A stretch of 64,000 nucleotides of DNA from Progne subis subis (taxonomy: Eukaryota; Chordata; Aves; Passeriformes; Hirundinidae). The notes beneath the pieces are model-generated. The model saw only the letters and a list, made by a program, of their open reading frames with translations, was not told where the DNA came from and did not search any database. The stretch spans positions 3,728,501 to 3,792,500 of the forward strand of contig JAKJHU010000024.1 of NCBI GenBank assembly GCA_022316685.1, given 5' to 3'. This document shows, piece by piece, positions 49,903 to 63,300 of the stretch (positions are counted from its first letter, which is position 1; every line of letters starts with the position of its first letter). A program made the translations under genes and the position numbers.

Positions 49903-50889
49903 GGTAGACTTCAAACAAAAGAAGATATGAAGCAGTTACAGTGGAGAGAGTGATACACTTGTAACATTTCCAGAAATGGGGAACTAAAAACCTTGTTCAA
50001 AGCAGGCTTTTCCAGGGACTACGTGAGTATCGATTTGCATGCAAGTGTGTATCTCTTATCACTTTATGCTATTTATAAAATCTCCCAGGCCATCACAGAA
50101 CTTCAGATCTGGTCTTCCCGACCCCCATTTGTTCAAGCAAATGGAAGAGTGAACAAGACAGACCATAGAGATGCTGCTGCTGCCTATATTTATCATGTTT
50201 GTAATCAAAAATATTCACAGTAAACGTGAATCTCCTGTTTCCTGGATGTGTTCCACATTAAATGTAGTACTTCCTTTCATGTTCCTAAGACAAATTATTA
50301 TTTAGTGTGACCTATGTCTTCCAGCTGTGATATTCTTTGCATCTATTCCTTCTTCAGAGATGCTCCTGTGACTACTTAATAATGGGCTAGGAGAGAAATT
50401 CTCAACTAGAGAGTACCAAAAAATTTCATTTCAGTTATTCTATTTTAGTTTAGTCTTCCACTAAACTACCCCTTTCTCCAACAAACCATTGTGGAGGGGT
50501 GAAATTTAATAGCTGATATGAAAACAAGCATTGGTAATCTTATGACAGCCCATGAGATTAGGAACAATGAAGAGATTAATTTGATGAGGTTTGTTTATAT
50601 CTTCTCTCTAATACCTTTTCTGGGAAATTCTAAAGGTTTTTTGTAATCTATGATTAAATTCAAATCTATCTCCCACTGGTTTCCTGCCTTGTATTTTCTG
50701 TTTACTTAAATGACATGTGTTTTATGTAAGAACTGCTTTTCCATTTTCCTTTAACTTAAATATTTTTGTTGAGTTGTCACTGTAGAGTGAAAACTTACTT
50801 TGATAACATGACACTACTTTCACCAGCATGGACTGCTTTAAAATTTGACTTTAGAAATGTTTTACTTTATTATGAGGAAATTGTGAATG

Positions 50890-51172
50890 CTGTGCCACAC
50901 AGTGCCAATGCCCTTCCTGTGTCCCTGCAGGCTGGAAGCAGGAGCTCAGCAGCGCTGTGCCCATCGGTACCCGAGTGGCTGAGCTGTCCTGCTTGTGAGC
51001 TGCATGTAATCTTTGGGTGTGCAACCGTGGAAGCAATTCCAGACTGCTCTGGAATCTCTCCACTTCTGGATCACCCAATAACATCTTGCTTCTTGCTCAG
51101 CTGTGTGCCGAGGTTGGTAAGCATCCATATCTTCTAAAATAAAGGTTAAAAAAAAAGAAAAAAAAAAAAAAA
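50890..51172 (+). other. GC-richer islet ending in AATAAA and an A-tract
   Basis: About 230 bp of GC-richer sequence with several CpGs, then AATAAA at 51138-51143 and an interrupted A-tract at 51148-51172. Open on both strands (123 codons plus from 50766; 77 codons minus). This may be a 5'-truncated retrocopy. Against this, the signal lies only about 5 bp from the A-tract rather than the usual 10-30, and no target-site duplication was found. Confidence 0.25.
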
Positions 51173-52345
51173 GAGGATGAGAAAAATGGATTATCGAATA
51201 GAAGAGGAGAAAATAAGAAGATTTTTTTTCCCCTGATGAGTTATAGCTCAGAAAGATACTTTGGTGATCAGTGAAAAAAAGAAAAAGAAAGTTTTGTAAA
51301 ATTCCATTGCTCTTGAAATTGATGAAATTTATGTAGAAAATACTTAATCATGAGAGCTGCATTATACCTTAAGACAACCAAATAGCTACATCTCTTGAAA
51401 GACCATATTAAGTTACAAATAATTCTAAAATATGCATCTGTTGGTATGGTAAATTTGAATTTTTTTTTCACGTATATCTTTGATGTAATAGAAGAGAAAA
51501 AAATAACAAAAAGAACCCCATAATTTGCTTTTGATTGCTGCTTTCAGTGAGAAAAAGCTGTGGCCAGTAATGCTAAGTGAATGTTCTAAGTCCAGCAAAA
51601 CAGGCAACAGGATGTGACATTAATTAAATTCATGAATTTTTAAAGAATGAGTTGATTCAAACATCAATTTGCAGAATGACATAGCAAAAGAGTCCAAGAG
51701 CTCTTCCCTGAAGGGAAGCATAAATACTCAGTGGAGACTTTGCCTACCAGAGGCAGGGAGGAGGGGAGGGCTAGGCTGGGGTAATGGATGGTAAATGAAG
51801 TGTGACTTTCATGTGCTCCTGGCCCCTGGTCCTTCAGCCTTTGAATGCAAGACGCTGTTTTCCATGACAAATGTTAGAAAGTTGTTGGTTGCCCAGGGTG
51901 TCTTAGGTGCCAAAAGGCTTGTAAATGAAAGATGGCAAACCAAACATGAAAGGGAGCATGAAACTATTAAAGGAACGTCAGTTAATGTATACAAGTACAG
52001 AAATAAAACCAGAATTATGTTAATACCTTCCTCACTGTTTTCCCAGGAAGTAGACCCTTACTCATCTGTCCTTTCTTTAATATGCTTTAATTAAAAGTGT
52101 TTAAATAAATAAAAAAAGTCCTAAGCATATGTTGTGACTACTGATATTACTCTAATGCATTTCTCCAGCGGCAGTCACAGCTGAATTGTTGGTACATTTT
52201 CAATGAGACCACAGTTCTCATTCACCAGTTCTTGTGAAAAGGGGCTGCACTGATTCCCCACATTGATTAAATGATTTTACAGCAATTTCTAGGTTATAAC
52301 AGTGCATATGTCTCTGCTTGTGTGGAGGGTGAATACTTTTTATTT

Positions 52346-52381
<36 letters not shown>

Positions 52382-53199
52382 AAACAATATTTTGGAAAGA
52401 AATGCTTTATCTGACATTTTTCTAATATATAAATGAATATAAATAAATATATTATGAAACACATAGCAGACTTTTCATGTATATCAAAGTCAACATTAAT
52501 ATTGATACTCTAAATTATTTGATCTCTCTCAGCTAAAATTTGTCTTCCTTGGCTTATGATTCTATAAAATAAGATTGTTTAGCTTTGAGGAAAAAAATTA
52601 GTGTAGTCTGCCCATTGAGACAAAATGGGCTCAATCTTATATTTTTGTACCCAGCCTCATAATTCTGAAAATAAAAAAAATCAATTATTAGCTGCATAAA
52701 GTATTTAATATATAAGTGGTACAACATATCCTAAGTTTTATAAGCTCTCCTCTTCTTATACTCCGGTGCTTCATAATACTCAAGGCAAAAATCTTTTGTA
52801 CAGAAGTATAACAAATGATATATTTGTATCATATGAAAAAAACCAAAAAGGAAAGGAGCCATTTGAATTACTGGTGAATACTTATTGTAACTCTAACAAC
52901 TTTCCTGGGAGCCTATTAGCACTTGCATTCTCCACAACAGGACGTTTTATGACTCTGTTCTAGATTCTCATTTACTGGAATGCAGCTGGTTTGCTCCATA
53001 TTTAGCAGTTTAACTATTTATTAACTGTCAGCTCCTACCCTGTCTGAGTATGTAACACTGAGAGCATTCAATAATACACTAAGAAATCTCCATTACTGAG
53101 CATAAGGATCATTAACATAGCACAAGTTTAACTAATAAAGTTGAAAACAACTAATAAATCTACCTGTTTTTATTGTCAATTAAAATCTGCATCCATCCT
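51173..53199. other. AT-rich non-coding DNA
   Basis: No gene recognised. A 99-codon frame at 51795-52094 overlaps minus-strand frames of similar length and has no known domain. Confidence 0.6.
52351..52379 (+). repeat. poly-A tract (29 bp)
   Basis: Homopolymer of 29 A. No identifiable retroposon body upstream. Confidence 0.92.
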
Positions 53200-53460
53200 A
53201 TGACATTCATTAAATTTTAAGTGGATAGATACAGTTAGAGATAATCACACATGCCACTTATCCCCGAGAACATGACAGGCTGTTAATTCATAACAGGACC
53301 TGAAAGCCTAATTACTTCTATTGCTGAAATTGATGGGCTTTGTATGCACTGCTTCATCACAGAAATTAATGTGAAACAAAATTTCCTCTAATTTATTGGC
53401 ACTTCTGAAATAAAAGAATACTAGTTAAATATGCAGAATTCTGCATATGTGTGCTGTTGG
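53200..53460. promoter_or_regulatory. candidate conserved non-coding element (weak)
   Basis: A moderately complex stretch rich in TAAT-type homeodomain cores (for example GTTAATTCAT and CCTAATTACTTC) and free of low-complexity sequence. Such blocks are common among vertebrate enhancers, but this is pattern recognition only. Confidence 0.15.
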
Positions 53461-53751
53461 AAATTTCAGTATTAATTTCTGCAGTCTTCCATAAGCATAT
53501 TTTAGCCTAGTGTTTAAGTATACATAATTATTTCATTACCTAATTACCTACTATGTTATTGACCATGTAGTAAAATTAATTTTTCACTGGTGAATATGTT
53601 CACTGACCATACATTCTGTGTTTGAGATATGGAATCTCAATCATGGTGTCAAATCATCCTATAGTGAGCTAAATACTTTATAAAACACACAGCCAAGGCT
53701 ACATTAATATTCAAATGTTAATTTTTCTGCACCTGTGATGTTTTTGACATC

Positions 53752-53780
53752 CCTTTACTACCTGTTAAGTACAGTAAAGG
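53752..53780. repeat. 8-bp stem inverted repeat
   Basis: CCTTTACT and AGTAAAGG flank a 13-nt loop. Probably chance. Confidence 0.7.
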
Positions 53781-54920
53781 TAGGAATGCTCCGTATCTAA
53801 CTTAGTCATTTTCTCATCTTCCTGTAAATTCAGCAACATTGGCCAGGTTAATCTGATGGCAGCATGACTGATAAAATTCTGCTTTTTCGATATTAAGGAC
53901 ATGCAGTAGAATTCATATTAACTTGCTGGAGTGAGTGCACTCTAAAATTATGTTGGTGTTTTCATTTTGTTTTACTCTCAGTTTAGTGTAGATTTTTGAA
54001 TGTATTTTTTACATCTCGCGCCAAATATTTTCCAGCTCTTTGAGGTTTTGTTTCTGGAATAAGTGAACAATTTGCTAGAGACATCATTGTCTTCCCTGGT
54101 AACTATCAGGAGTGAAGAGTCTTGACATTGTGCTGTGTAGCAGGGATTGCATGGGCATTTTGATATCTGTTGTAATAAAAACCTTAAATTAATGGTGGTG
54201 TTTAAGCATTTGGGCAAGACCAATTGGTCTTCTCTTCTGAATAACTTGGGAAGTGCTCCTCTTGCCCTTTCTCCTATTCTCTCTGGCCTACAATGCTGTA
54301 ATTCACAAAATGAGTGTCCAAGTTTTCAGGTTTTACAGTACTCTTGGAGATCCTACACTTTACAGCTCACAAAACTGACAGTTGGAAATAAAACACCTTG
54401 TTGAAATAAAAAATGAAACAGGTTGATTTTATATTCGTAAAAGTTGCCATTTCCCATATTCAAGCTAGGCCAGATATCTCTGCGCTAGGATATCCAGGGT
54501 GAACGGAATTAAGGCACGTGGTTAAGGATTGGTTTGGTTGTTGTATTGCATATTTGTAGATATATAAAGATGTGCTTTTGATGAGATAGAGTTGCTTCCC
54601 TCCTCTTTCTAGCAGCACTACCTAATCTGCTTTCTATCTTTACTTATTTATTACTGTGTTCCAGAAAGCAAAAAATTCACAGTTACTCTTATAGTTTAAT
54701 CCATTCTTCTGAGAGAAGGAATTGAAGGTTTATTATTGAAGGTAGTTAATTTCTGAATGATGGCTAAAGGTGGGTTGGCTGTTTCTATATAAACAAAGGA
54801 CCCTGAGGATCAGTGGTGGCTTTTCAAAGACCAGTCAAACACATTTTGTGGGTGGTTAATGAGTCCCTGTAGTTGAGTATTATAGGACAGTGGTGCAGAA
54901 TGCTTGATACTATGGTGTCG

Positions 54921-54976
54921 TTTTCTCGAGTCCCTTTAGAGCCATGGAAATGGCTTAGAGTATTGTTTCGAGAAAA
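54921..54976 (+). ncRNA. small hairpin-forming segment
   Basis: TTTTCTCGA at the left end pairs perfectly with TCGAGAAAA at the right end. Inside, CTTTA pairs with TAGAG (one G-U) and AGCCAT with ATGGCT around a GGAA loop, with one internal loop and one bulge. The 56-nt arrangement resembles a short microRNA precursor or structured RNA. No expression evidence; it is below typical pre-miRNA length, and the internal loop is large. Confidence 0.15.
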
Positions 54977-57900
54977 ATGATTGACTCTTTCCACAAGTCA
55001 AATCACTTTTCTTCTCCCAGAAGAGAAAGAACTGGGGGCAGCAGCTTGTTCTCAGATGCTGCAAGAATCAAACTGAGTATTAAAGGTGGAAAAAGATGTC
55101 TCTAGGTTCAGGGGAGGGACAGAGGTTTGATTTTTCTTTGTACATTTGTTTTTTAAGACTGTTAAAAAAAAAAAAAATCAGTTTGTATTATCAGAATAAT
55201 TCACTAAAAAGGAGGTGCAGAAAGGCAATCCCATCCTGGTTTTATTTATGTTGTAAAAATTAGTTGTGTTCATACACTTAGGGTAAATCTCAAAACTTAT
55301 CTAAGACTATGCTACAATTCAGTTGGCAGTTTCACAGATAATTGAGTAGACAATAAAAAGGGAGATGTTTTCTCAGTCATATTTAAAAGCTGTCTTTGAT
55401 CTGTTGGATTTTAAATAAGCAGGAAGATATTGCTGTGATTAGAATTAACTTTATTCGAATTTAATAAATATTGATTTAAAATGTAAAAGATTTGACATTG
55501 CCCTCTAAAAAAAATCATCAAAAGGATTTATACTAAAAGCTCCCTAACACTTATGATGGAAATATCTTTAAGAGACAATGTTGTAATTCTAGGGAGAAGA
55601 AGGATGAAATACTTGTGCAGAAATCTAATGATGACTTGATGAAATTTCTAAAACATGATATTACTTTGGAATTTGAGCAAAGATGTTATTCAATTTTGAG
55701 AGGGGGGGTGGGAAGAAAGAAACAAAATAGACTGTTCTGGAAAAAAAGTTTTCAGTATTTCAGTATTTCCCTTGTAAAAGATTCACAGTAGTGTAGGTTA
55801 TGATATCAAGAGAACTTTTTTGATGAAAAAGAGATAGAAAAAAGGCTTTGTAAAGATAATATTGATTTACCCATAATTTGATGTTTTTATTCAGATTGCT
55901 TTATCAAAAAACATATATGAAATTTTTTTCAAAGTAAGAATTTGCAATAAACCAGATATATTGTTAGGCAATAATAACAAAGTATAGAAATATCAAAGGA
56001 AAAGGAAAACCTTCTGTGATAGCTGAGAATTCCTTTTTCCATTTAAACAAATGCAGATGGCAAGAGATTTGAGTGGGAAGGATGAGTCCTCAGTAATGGC
56101 AATTAACAATTTGGATTATTATTTGCTGGATTTGCTATTGACTCCTCCTCTAACCATGAGCAGATAATTTCCCATGTTCCAATTTCCCTTTTTTTGTTCC
56201 CATTTCCATGTTACCAAACCACAATTATTCTGTCTCTTCTGTTCTGTTTCATCTTCTAGGTTACAAGTTTCTGTGCAGAGGGAATATGCTCTACAAATAT
56301 GATTGATTTAATGGAACCTGGGAGTTTGTAAAGGCTATTCGGATATCAACAAATAATTATAGTTTCAATAATCTTTGAAAAATACGTTCCAAAATTTAAT
56401 GCTTTAAATTTCACTATAATTAGTTTTACTTCAGTGTTTCTGTGAAAGGAACCATATAATAAGTGATTAACTAAGACATTTAGTACTGGATTGCTTTTTC
56501 ACGGCTCCTCGCTTCCATTAGAGAAAAAAAATGTGATTTCTTTGGCTTCTCTTCTCTGGATTCAAAATGTATAAACTGTACTGATAATTCTTCATAACTT
56601 GTAGTGGTGGGTTATCACTGATTGCATGGTCATTAGCCACTGTAACTACGGTGGTAATGCTAAACTTAAGATCCTTCTATTTTATTCCTAGAATGCCTTT
56701 ATTACACAATCCAGTTTTAGAATATGCTTATTTTGTCCAAACTGTGAACATTTTATCCAGAGAGCAGAAAGATTTTTGAAATTATTATAACACTCCTTCA
56801 CACTGCTCGAATGCTTCAATAAGTCAGATTCAGGTTCCCTCTATTGCCACTACATTCTGTTTGCTGTTATCTATGAAAAATAATGTTATTTATGAATAGA
56901 ATTTCTTGGTGAAAGCAGACTCAGCACTTTCTGCTAAGCCCACAGTCTGACCAAAGAACATTTTATTTCCACTGTAGCTCAAACTAAATCAAGACACTGC
57001 AATGTTGGAAATGAGCATATCTCTAAAAATGACCATGTCTCTAAAAATACTATACATTTGTGTGAAAAATATTTTAAATGGAATTTTCTAATCTTGTAGC
57101 CTCAGAGATCTGACAGCAGTAAAACTCTTCCAGCTACTCTTAAAGATGCTAAATTGCAGGTAGATCCTGCAGCTATTGTTAGATACACAGAAGTAATGAC
57201 ATTAACTTGATAAATACTCATTTTACCATAGAAAGTGAAAAGCTTTCTTGGAGCCAAAACAAAAGCAAAATTTCTATGCTATTATGACAAAAAATCTGAA
57301 AAAAGCAGTTGCTCTGAAGAGAAAAAGGTGCTCACAAGTACTTCTGCTCTTCACTTCCTGCATTAAGACCCTGGAACGTTATTCTTTCTTGCCCTACATT
57401 CCAGCCTGGCTGCACTCAGAAGTTAAAGATCTATTTCACTAGCATCTCTGTCCCCTCATTATAGTAAGGTATCTAGTTTTTTTCCTTTTCTTAAAATGAA
57501 AAAAGGACAGTGGATTATTCCTGTATGGCAAACTACTGGATTTTCTCTTCTGCTATCAAAGCCTGTCCTAGGCCCTCCAAGTGTACCCTGGGACAAAATT
57601 TATTTAAACTTCATAGTCTCTGGTTTAATACAGCTGAGTGCCAAACATTCCTTCCTCCTTTGAAAACTCACTTCTGTCAGTTTCCTGTCTCAGAGCTCTG
57701 CTTGGAGCTCAGCTGATGAGATCCATACTTCTGCATGGAGTTGTGTGACAAAGGCTCCGGGTCTTCAAGTACTACCCAAGTAAGAGTAATTTGTTTAAAT
57801 TTACTTTAAAGGTCACTCTCCCTTGACAAGAATACTAATCAGGTTAAATGACTGTGGGTTTATGCACAAACCCACTTATTATATACTAATTTCTGTCCCT

Positions 57901-58373
57901 TTGCTGAAAGTCAATATCTTCAAAGTTGAGATTGAAAAGTAGAAGATTCTTAAGTAATGAGAATTCTTTACCTCTTCCTGCAGTGCTCCCATTATTCCAC
58001 ATTATTTATCTTCTTTTTTTTCTGGAATATTAATCCATACAACTAACAATTTTTTCTGATGTAATCTTCTGGAAATGTTTCTAAGAATTAATAGTAGGCT
58101 TCAAATTGTAACCTAGAGGATTTTATTTTCTCTTAATTGTCATTAATAATTGCATATGTGTGGACCAGTATCAGGTCTAGCTACAACTGCAGATGTATAA
58201 AGGGGTATAATTTAAAGGGACTTTATGATTAGGAACCATTTAACTGAGGATACAGTTTCCAAAATATTTGTAGGGTGAAACTCATTTATGTGTTAGCATA
58301 TTTCCATATACATTCTTTTTAATAATCATGAATTGGTAAATATCTTAATTCTCTGCCTCAAAAAGATCTTAAA

Positions 58374-58393
58374 ATTTTGATCTTGATCAAAAT
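58374..58393. repeat. 20-bp inverted repeat
   Basis: ATTTTGATCTTGATCAAAAT has 9-bp perfect arms around TT. Confidence 0.9.
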
Positions 58394-59118
58394 GACACCT
58401 AAAGAGCAATGAATGTGGAGCAGAATCAGTAGATTTTTCACCTTGAAGGAACGATGGCATAAGCTTGAATCTGAGTAGCTGCACAAGCACTTTGGTGTCT
58501 ATGGGCAGCAGTGTGGCTCTATCATATGCAAATACAGGAGATTTTGTGTGATAAGGGTTTGACCTGATTGGGATGCAAGAAAAGCCAGCAGCAAAGCAGG
58601 AGTCAGCGTGGATTACAGCTGGAATGAAAAATCAGGCTGGCATGGGAGAGGGCACAATACAAGGTTGTCCTTCCCCGCCAAGGGCCTCTGCACTTGGATT
58701 GGCCATGGAGCAGTGCAAGTTGTGGAGAAGGTTGTGCATAGAGCCCGTCAGGAGAAAAGCCCCACACAAATGGAGAGTTTACAGCTTATTACTGCCTCAG
58801 TCTCAATGGCATTGGTATTTGTTATCTGTTAGCTGCGGGCTGCTAAAACAAGGCTCTGTCTTTGGAAAAATTGTCCAACGGAAGAAGGTAAAAATGTAGA
58901 TTGAGGTTAAAGAGTTTTTCAAGGAAAATATACTAGAACTGAGATATTTGCTTAGATGAATTATCTACCTTGATCTGCATATGGGACCTTATCGAAAATT
59001 TCACTTGTAAACTAAAACTTTCACTTCACTAAAACTCCATGAAGTCCATTCTAACCTTAATCCAGCTGGGAAAAGCTGTGAGGCGAAACCCAAGGACTTT
59101 AAACATTTTTGACATATG

Positions 59119-59283
59119 AAAACAAAAAAACCCCCTGACCCCCCTCAAAAAACCCCACAAAAACCAAAAAACAACAACCAAAAAAACCCCCCCAAACAAA
59201 CAAACAAAAAAACCCCACAAAAACCAAACCAAAACCAACCAACCAACCAACCAAACAAAAAAACAAACAAAAAAACAACAACA
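59119..59283. repeat. A/C-only low-complexity tract
   Basis: About 165 bp composed almost entirely of A and C on the plus strand (one G and two T). It includes runs of C5-C7, AAAC/AACC quartets and (CCAA)n. The strand asymmetry is extreme. An 85-codon Lys/Pro/Asn/Gln-rich frame through it is an artefact. Confidence 0.95.
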
Positions 59284-61869
59284 GAAACCAAAATCAAAGA
59301 AAACAAAAATAAGTCACCTCAGAAACACAGTGTTGGTCTGACATGGAACATCAATGTTGATGCACTTTGGTGAAAGGAACATTAAAGAAGAATCTAGCAA
59401 AAGGATTCCAGAAGAAAGGTGTTGCATGTGGAATAGTGATATGTAACTTGCAAGTAAGAACCTCAAGTAAGTTAAAGTATGTTTTTATGTTCAACAGAAA
59501 GTCAGAGATGAGAAAAGAATTTGTCCAATTGGGCAATATTGATGAGTTAGCAGGTTATTAAAAAGGTTAGAGCATTGATTCAAATCAAGTCTGGAGACAG
59601 AATTTATAATTTGTCCTGTTTTAATTTTTCTTTAAAGTGTCTTTTCTTTGTAGTCTGCAGTGTTTGGTTTAAAATGTGAACAAGAATCAGTTTTCAAGGG
59701 GCAAAACTCCTGAATTTCTGATAGGTGTCCACACAGAATAGGCATGCCCGTTCTCAGATGACCATCCTTTATTTATTTGCAAAGGTGTAGTGTGAAAATA
59801 ATAAAAAATGAACCACCTAAAAAGCCCCAAAGTATTAGCATTTACATCTGGACTTGTGGCTGGAGTGGTCACATGAACATCGACGGTCATGTATTTGCCT
59901 GAGTGGAATGTCTATGAATAATGATATTTTTACAATATGAAGGGAAAAGAAATAATTTGCAGACAATAAGAAGTCCATTGTAAAAATAACTCAAGGGAAA
60001 CAGGACTAATGTGGCCACCGAGAAATACCAAATTCTACAAACTTCACTCCCATGCTTCTCTGTCTCCAAAGAATACATCGGGCACTGAATTCTGGTAACA
60101 TTTTGGGTTTTAATCTGATAGCTACTGCTTCATTACAGTAAAAGTAAAAATAAAAAAGCAAAAACCCAAACAAACATTAAAAAATGAATTCTTTCTTAGT
60201 TTCAGTGAAAGATTGGACTTGTTAGGGTAAATGACAGCATTTCAAGAAATGCTGATTTTGTTTCACATCATTATAACATTTATCCTAGTTAAAAGTCAAA
60301 ATAATCTGTTAATGGCCCTTAATAATCCTGTTATTTTCCATCACAAATTAACACAGAGCTTGAATGTAAAGGAAATATTTCTGCAACAACTCAGCAGGAA
60401 ACAGTAACAGCCTACCTTAGAGTTCCAGGCTTGCAGAGAGTAAAGCACTGACTTAGACTGTTCCTGTTTGAAATGTGTTCTTTGGGAATTAATTGGAAAG
60501 CACATTCAATGTCCAATAATGAAAAAAAAACCTGCAACTCAAGAGCTCCCATCATAGTTTGAAGCCACATTAAATTCTTGGGTTCTGTTCTCTTTCCAAG
60601 GCAAAGCACTCTTGTATTTTTGCCAGTAAAACCAAACTAAGAGATTCTTTCACCATTTTTTGAAATTGTAACCAGTACAAGCTATTGCTCTGTGATATTG
60701 CATGAATTCTACTGACATTAAGCCTGATATCAGTGGGAATCATTGCATCAGCTCAGCTGGGACCAGCATAAAGCCCTGAGAGCATCTTTGAATCTATCAT
60801 AACACAATGAAACATATATATACCCAAAGAGCCTCAGAAATGTTTCTGGAATTCTTTTATTATGGGTCAGTCTCTTCACTATTAAAGATGAGTATAGGAA
60901 ACCAGGAGAAATTATTTTTTAGTGCTTCATGCTTTTTTCCATTTTATTTTGTATTAATGCCTGTGATAGTTACTGAATAAGACATAGGAGAGGCAATCTG
61001 TGTTTTTCTTCAATAAATTCTGTAGTGGTGGCACATTTTTCAGTGTTAGTCAATGAAACTGATGTTTCAGAATAATATTTTTGCATGTAAAAATGGTGCT
61101 TACAAGGTTCAAAAAAAATTAAAAAGTCCCAGCCAACCAATCAAACAGAACCAGATAAAGAAAACCCCAGAAGTGGGGTTACAGATAGATACCAAATCTA
61201 TTACTTTTTAAACACGTAAGTAATGCAAACAGAATGATAACCTAAAATGTTGCTCCCAGAAAATCTTGTTAATAGCAAGGAAATATGTTATACCTACAGT
61301 GAACCTTTGCAAGCCCAGGGTTAAGGAACAAGAATCATCTCACTGTCTTGGTCCACTCACATTCTAGTATTGGGAAGCTAATGCATAATCTTCACTCTCA
61401 AAGAGCAATAGACAGACAAGTTTTGATAGCAGGCTGCATTGGAAATATCTTCCTTGCTTATATTAAATAGGATCTGATTTTAAACCTTACATTGAATGTA
61501 AGTGTCGAAAGTGACTGGCCTTTCCTTATTTCAAACAAAGAGTAGTGTCCTTCTGCTAAACAAAACAATATATATATATGAAAATAATATTACTTTTCAC
61601 TTTGTTTTAAATTGAACCAATTTTAGGTTTTGTTTTCCTACACTTGGATGTTGTAAGTACTTAGCCTGTCAGTACTATAGGAGAGGGAAATACCACACAA
61701 AGGGCTTTTTTGTTGTTCTGGTTTCTGCCTTCCCAAGCAGTCTGCCTTCTGCATGAAAATGGCTCCAGTTTCCTTGGCAATATTCTTAAGAGAGCTCTTT
61801 CCCGCAGGAATAGAAGAACATTTAAACACATTTCTATCCAACTCACATTCTGCAGATGGGACAGTTACC
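59284..61869. other. AT-rich non-coding DNA
   Basis: No gene recognised. CTCTCAAAGAGCAATAGACA near 61398 faintly resembles the AAAGAGCTTACAATCTA block of L3-type repeats but is too short to call. A short (AT)n run lies near 61569. Confidence 0.6.
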
Positions 61870-62240
61870 TACGATAAATGAGGCTGGGATTTGTCCTACA
61901 GGGGAGAAGAGAAAAAGGGCTGTGTAGCTGGATGGGTTCTTTGATGGGGTTGGTCTGTTTCTGGAAGTACTTTGTCTGTAGCTATGCCTTGCAAAGCCTT
62001 GCAGCACTGTCAGGTACCTCTGGGGAAGCACAAGTCACTCCTTCCATCCTTCTGGAGCAAGTGAGGAGAGGCCCACGGTCAGATGTTCCCACTCCCACGC
62101 CTGTCCTGGCTTGGGGCTTCTGTGAAGGTGCCTTGCTGAGGAGAGATGAAGATTCTGCTTCTTCCCCAATGATCCCGAATGGACACAACGCAGAAATTCT
62201 GGCTCAGTCTGGGCAGTTTCTGGCCAGTTCAAAGGTAAAA
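61870..62240. other. GC-richer islet
   Basis: About 370 bp of higher G+C with a few CpGs. A 138-codon frame (61878-62294) and minus-strand frames of 62-84 codons overlap it, with no recognisable domain or splice structure. It might be an old retroelement fragment. Confidence 0.35.
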
Positions 62241-63300
62241 ATGTCAGCGTTGCAGTTTGAAGCACATTATAAAGGAACAATCGCTTCAAAATAAGCGGAA
62301 GAGACTACACAGCTGATTTCTCACTCTTCCTTCACATGTAGCCCATAGTGGGCAAAGTGAACTTTAATTTTAGGTATGACGTGCAACCTTAATACAGAAT
62401 CAGAGTTCTGGGAAGTATTTTTGGCAAGTGCTGCACCGTATCAGTTTCACACATGCACACGCTTTGTTGCAGTGTTCGCAAAATAGATATGGATCTTGCC
62501 TGGGATAATCAATCTGTTTAACTCTTCATCAGCTATGGTTGTTAAATTGTGGGTTATTGGTAATTTTACATGCCTATTGTCATAACAACAGATTTGACAC
62601 CAACGTGTGCCGGATGCTTGTACCTTGCTTTTCTCTTTGGGGCATTGAAACAAAAGAATTTAATTTAATAGTAATTTTGGGCTTTGGACAAGGAATTAAT
62701 TTCTAAAATTGTGCATTAAACATAAATAATGGTGTTATTCTTTCTTATAACCCAGACACCTGATTGCTTTCCTCAAATCTGTGCTAATTGCATGTTGTCA
62801 CTACTTAAAAAAAAATAATAAAGAGCTTGTCAAACTAATTCTCTTCAATAAAATATAGATAGATCCAGATTTTATCATCTATCATCTATCATTTATGCAG
62901 AAAGCAAAAACCATATGGCAGTAGAATAAAATTCCAGGATATAAACCCAAATGAAATATGTTTACTATATTTAATTATCCAGTGATTCAGCAATGGTTTA
63001 CATTGACTTTGGTCTGGGCCTGACAGGGAAAAACAGTACATATTGAAATAGAAATTGTAATTATTATTACCATGATATATAGTGATCTGTTTTCAGGTCT
63101 TGTAGGTAGTGAATCATATTTGACTTCTTTTGAATGTAGATAATTGTACTATTCATATGTTAATACAATTTTTGTTGTATTTTTTATACACATTTAGTCC
63201 ATGACAGTATGAAGTATGAAGGAAATTTTGAATATCAAAACATTGGTTAAGGAAAGAAAAAAATTCTCAGAAAAGATAAAATTAAGAAGTAGTTGTTGTT

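Larger units (their letters stand above)
47923..50889. other. AT-rich non-coding DNA
   Basis: No confirmed gene. Holds a 15-bp G homopolymer at 48736 and a 68-codon frame ending just before an A-tract at 49879. Stretches at about 48980-49110 faintly recall MIR sequence but are not callable. Confidence 0.55.
53461..59118. other. AT-rich non-coding DNA
   Basis: No gene recognised. Contains short hairpins at 53752 and 54921, a 20-bp inverted repeat at 58374 and a mildly GC-richer stretch at 58570-58830. An 18-bp imperfect duplication (core TCTCTAAAAAT) lies near 57013-57050. Confidence 0.6.

Noticed and set aside
59116..59373. 85-codon Lys/Pro/Asn-rich open frame
   Set aside because: Translation of an A/C-only low-complexity tract, with no credible start or conserved domain.
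61878..62294. 138-codon open frame
   Set aside because: No known domain or splice sites. It is explained by a GC-richer islet that is also open on the minus strand.
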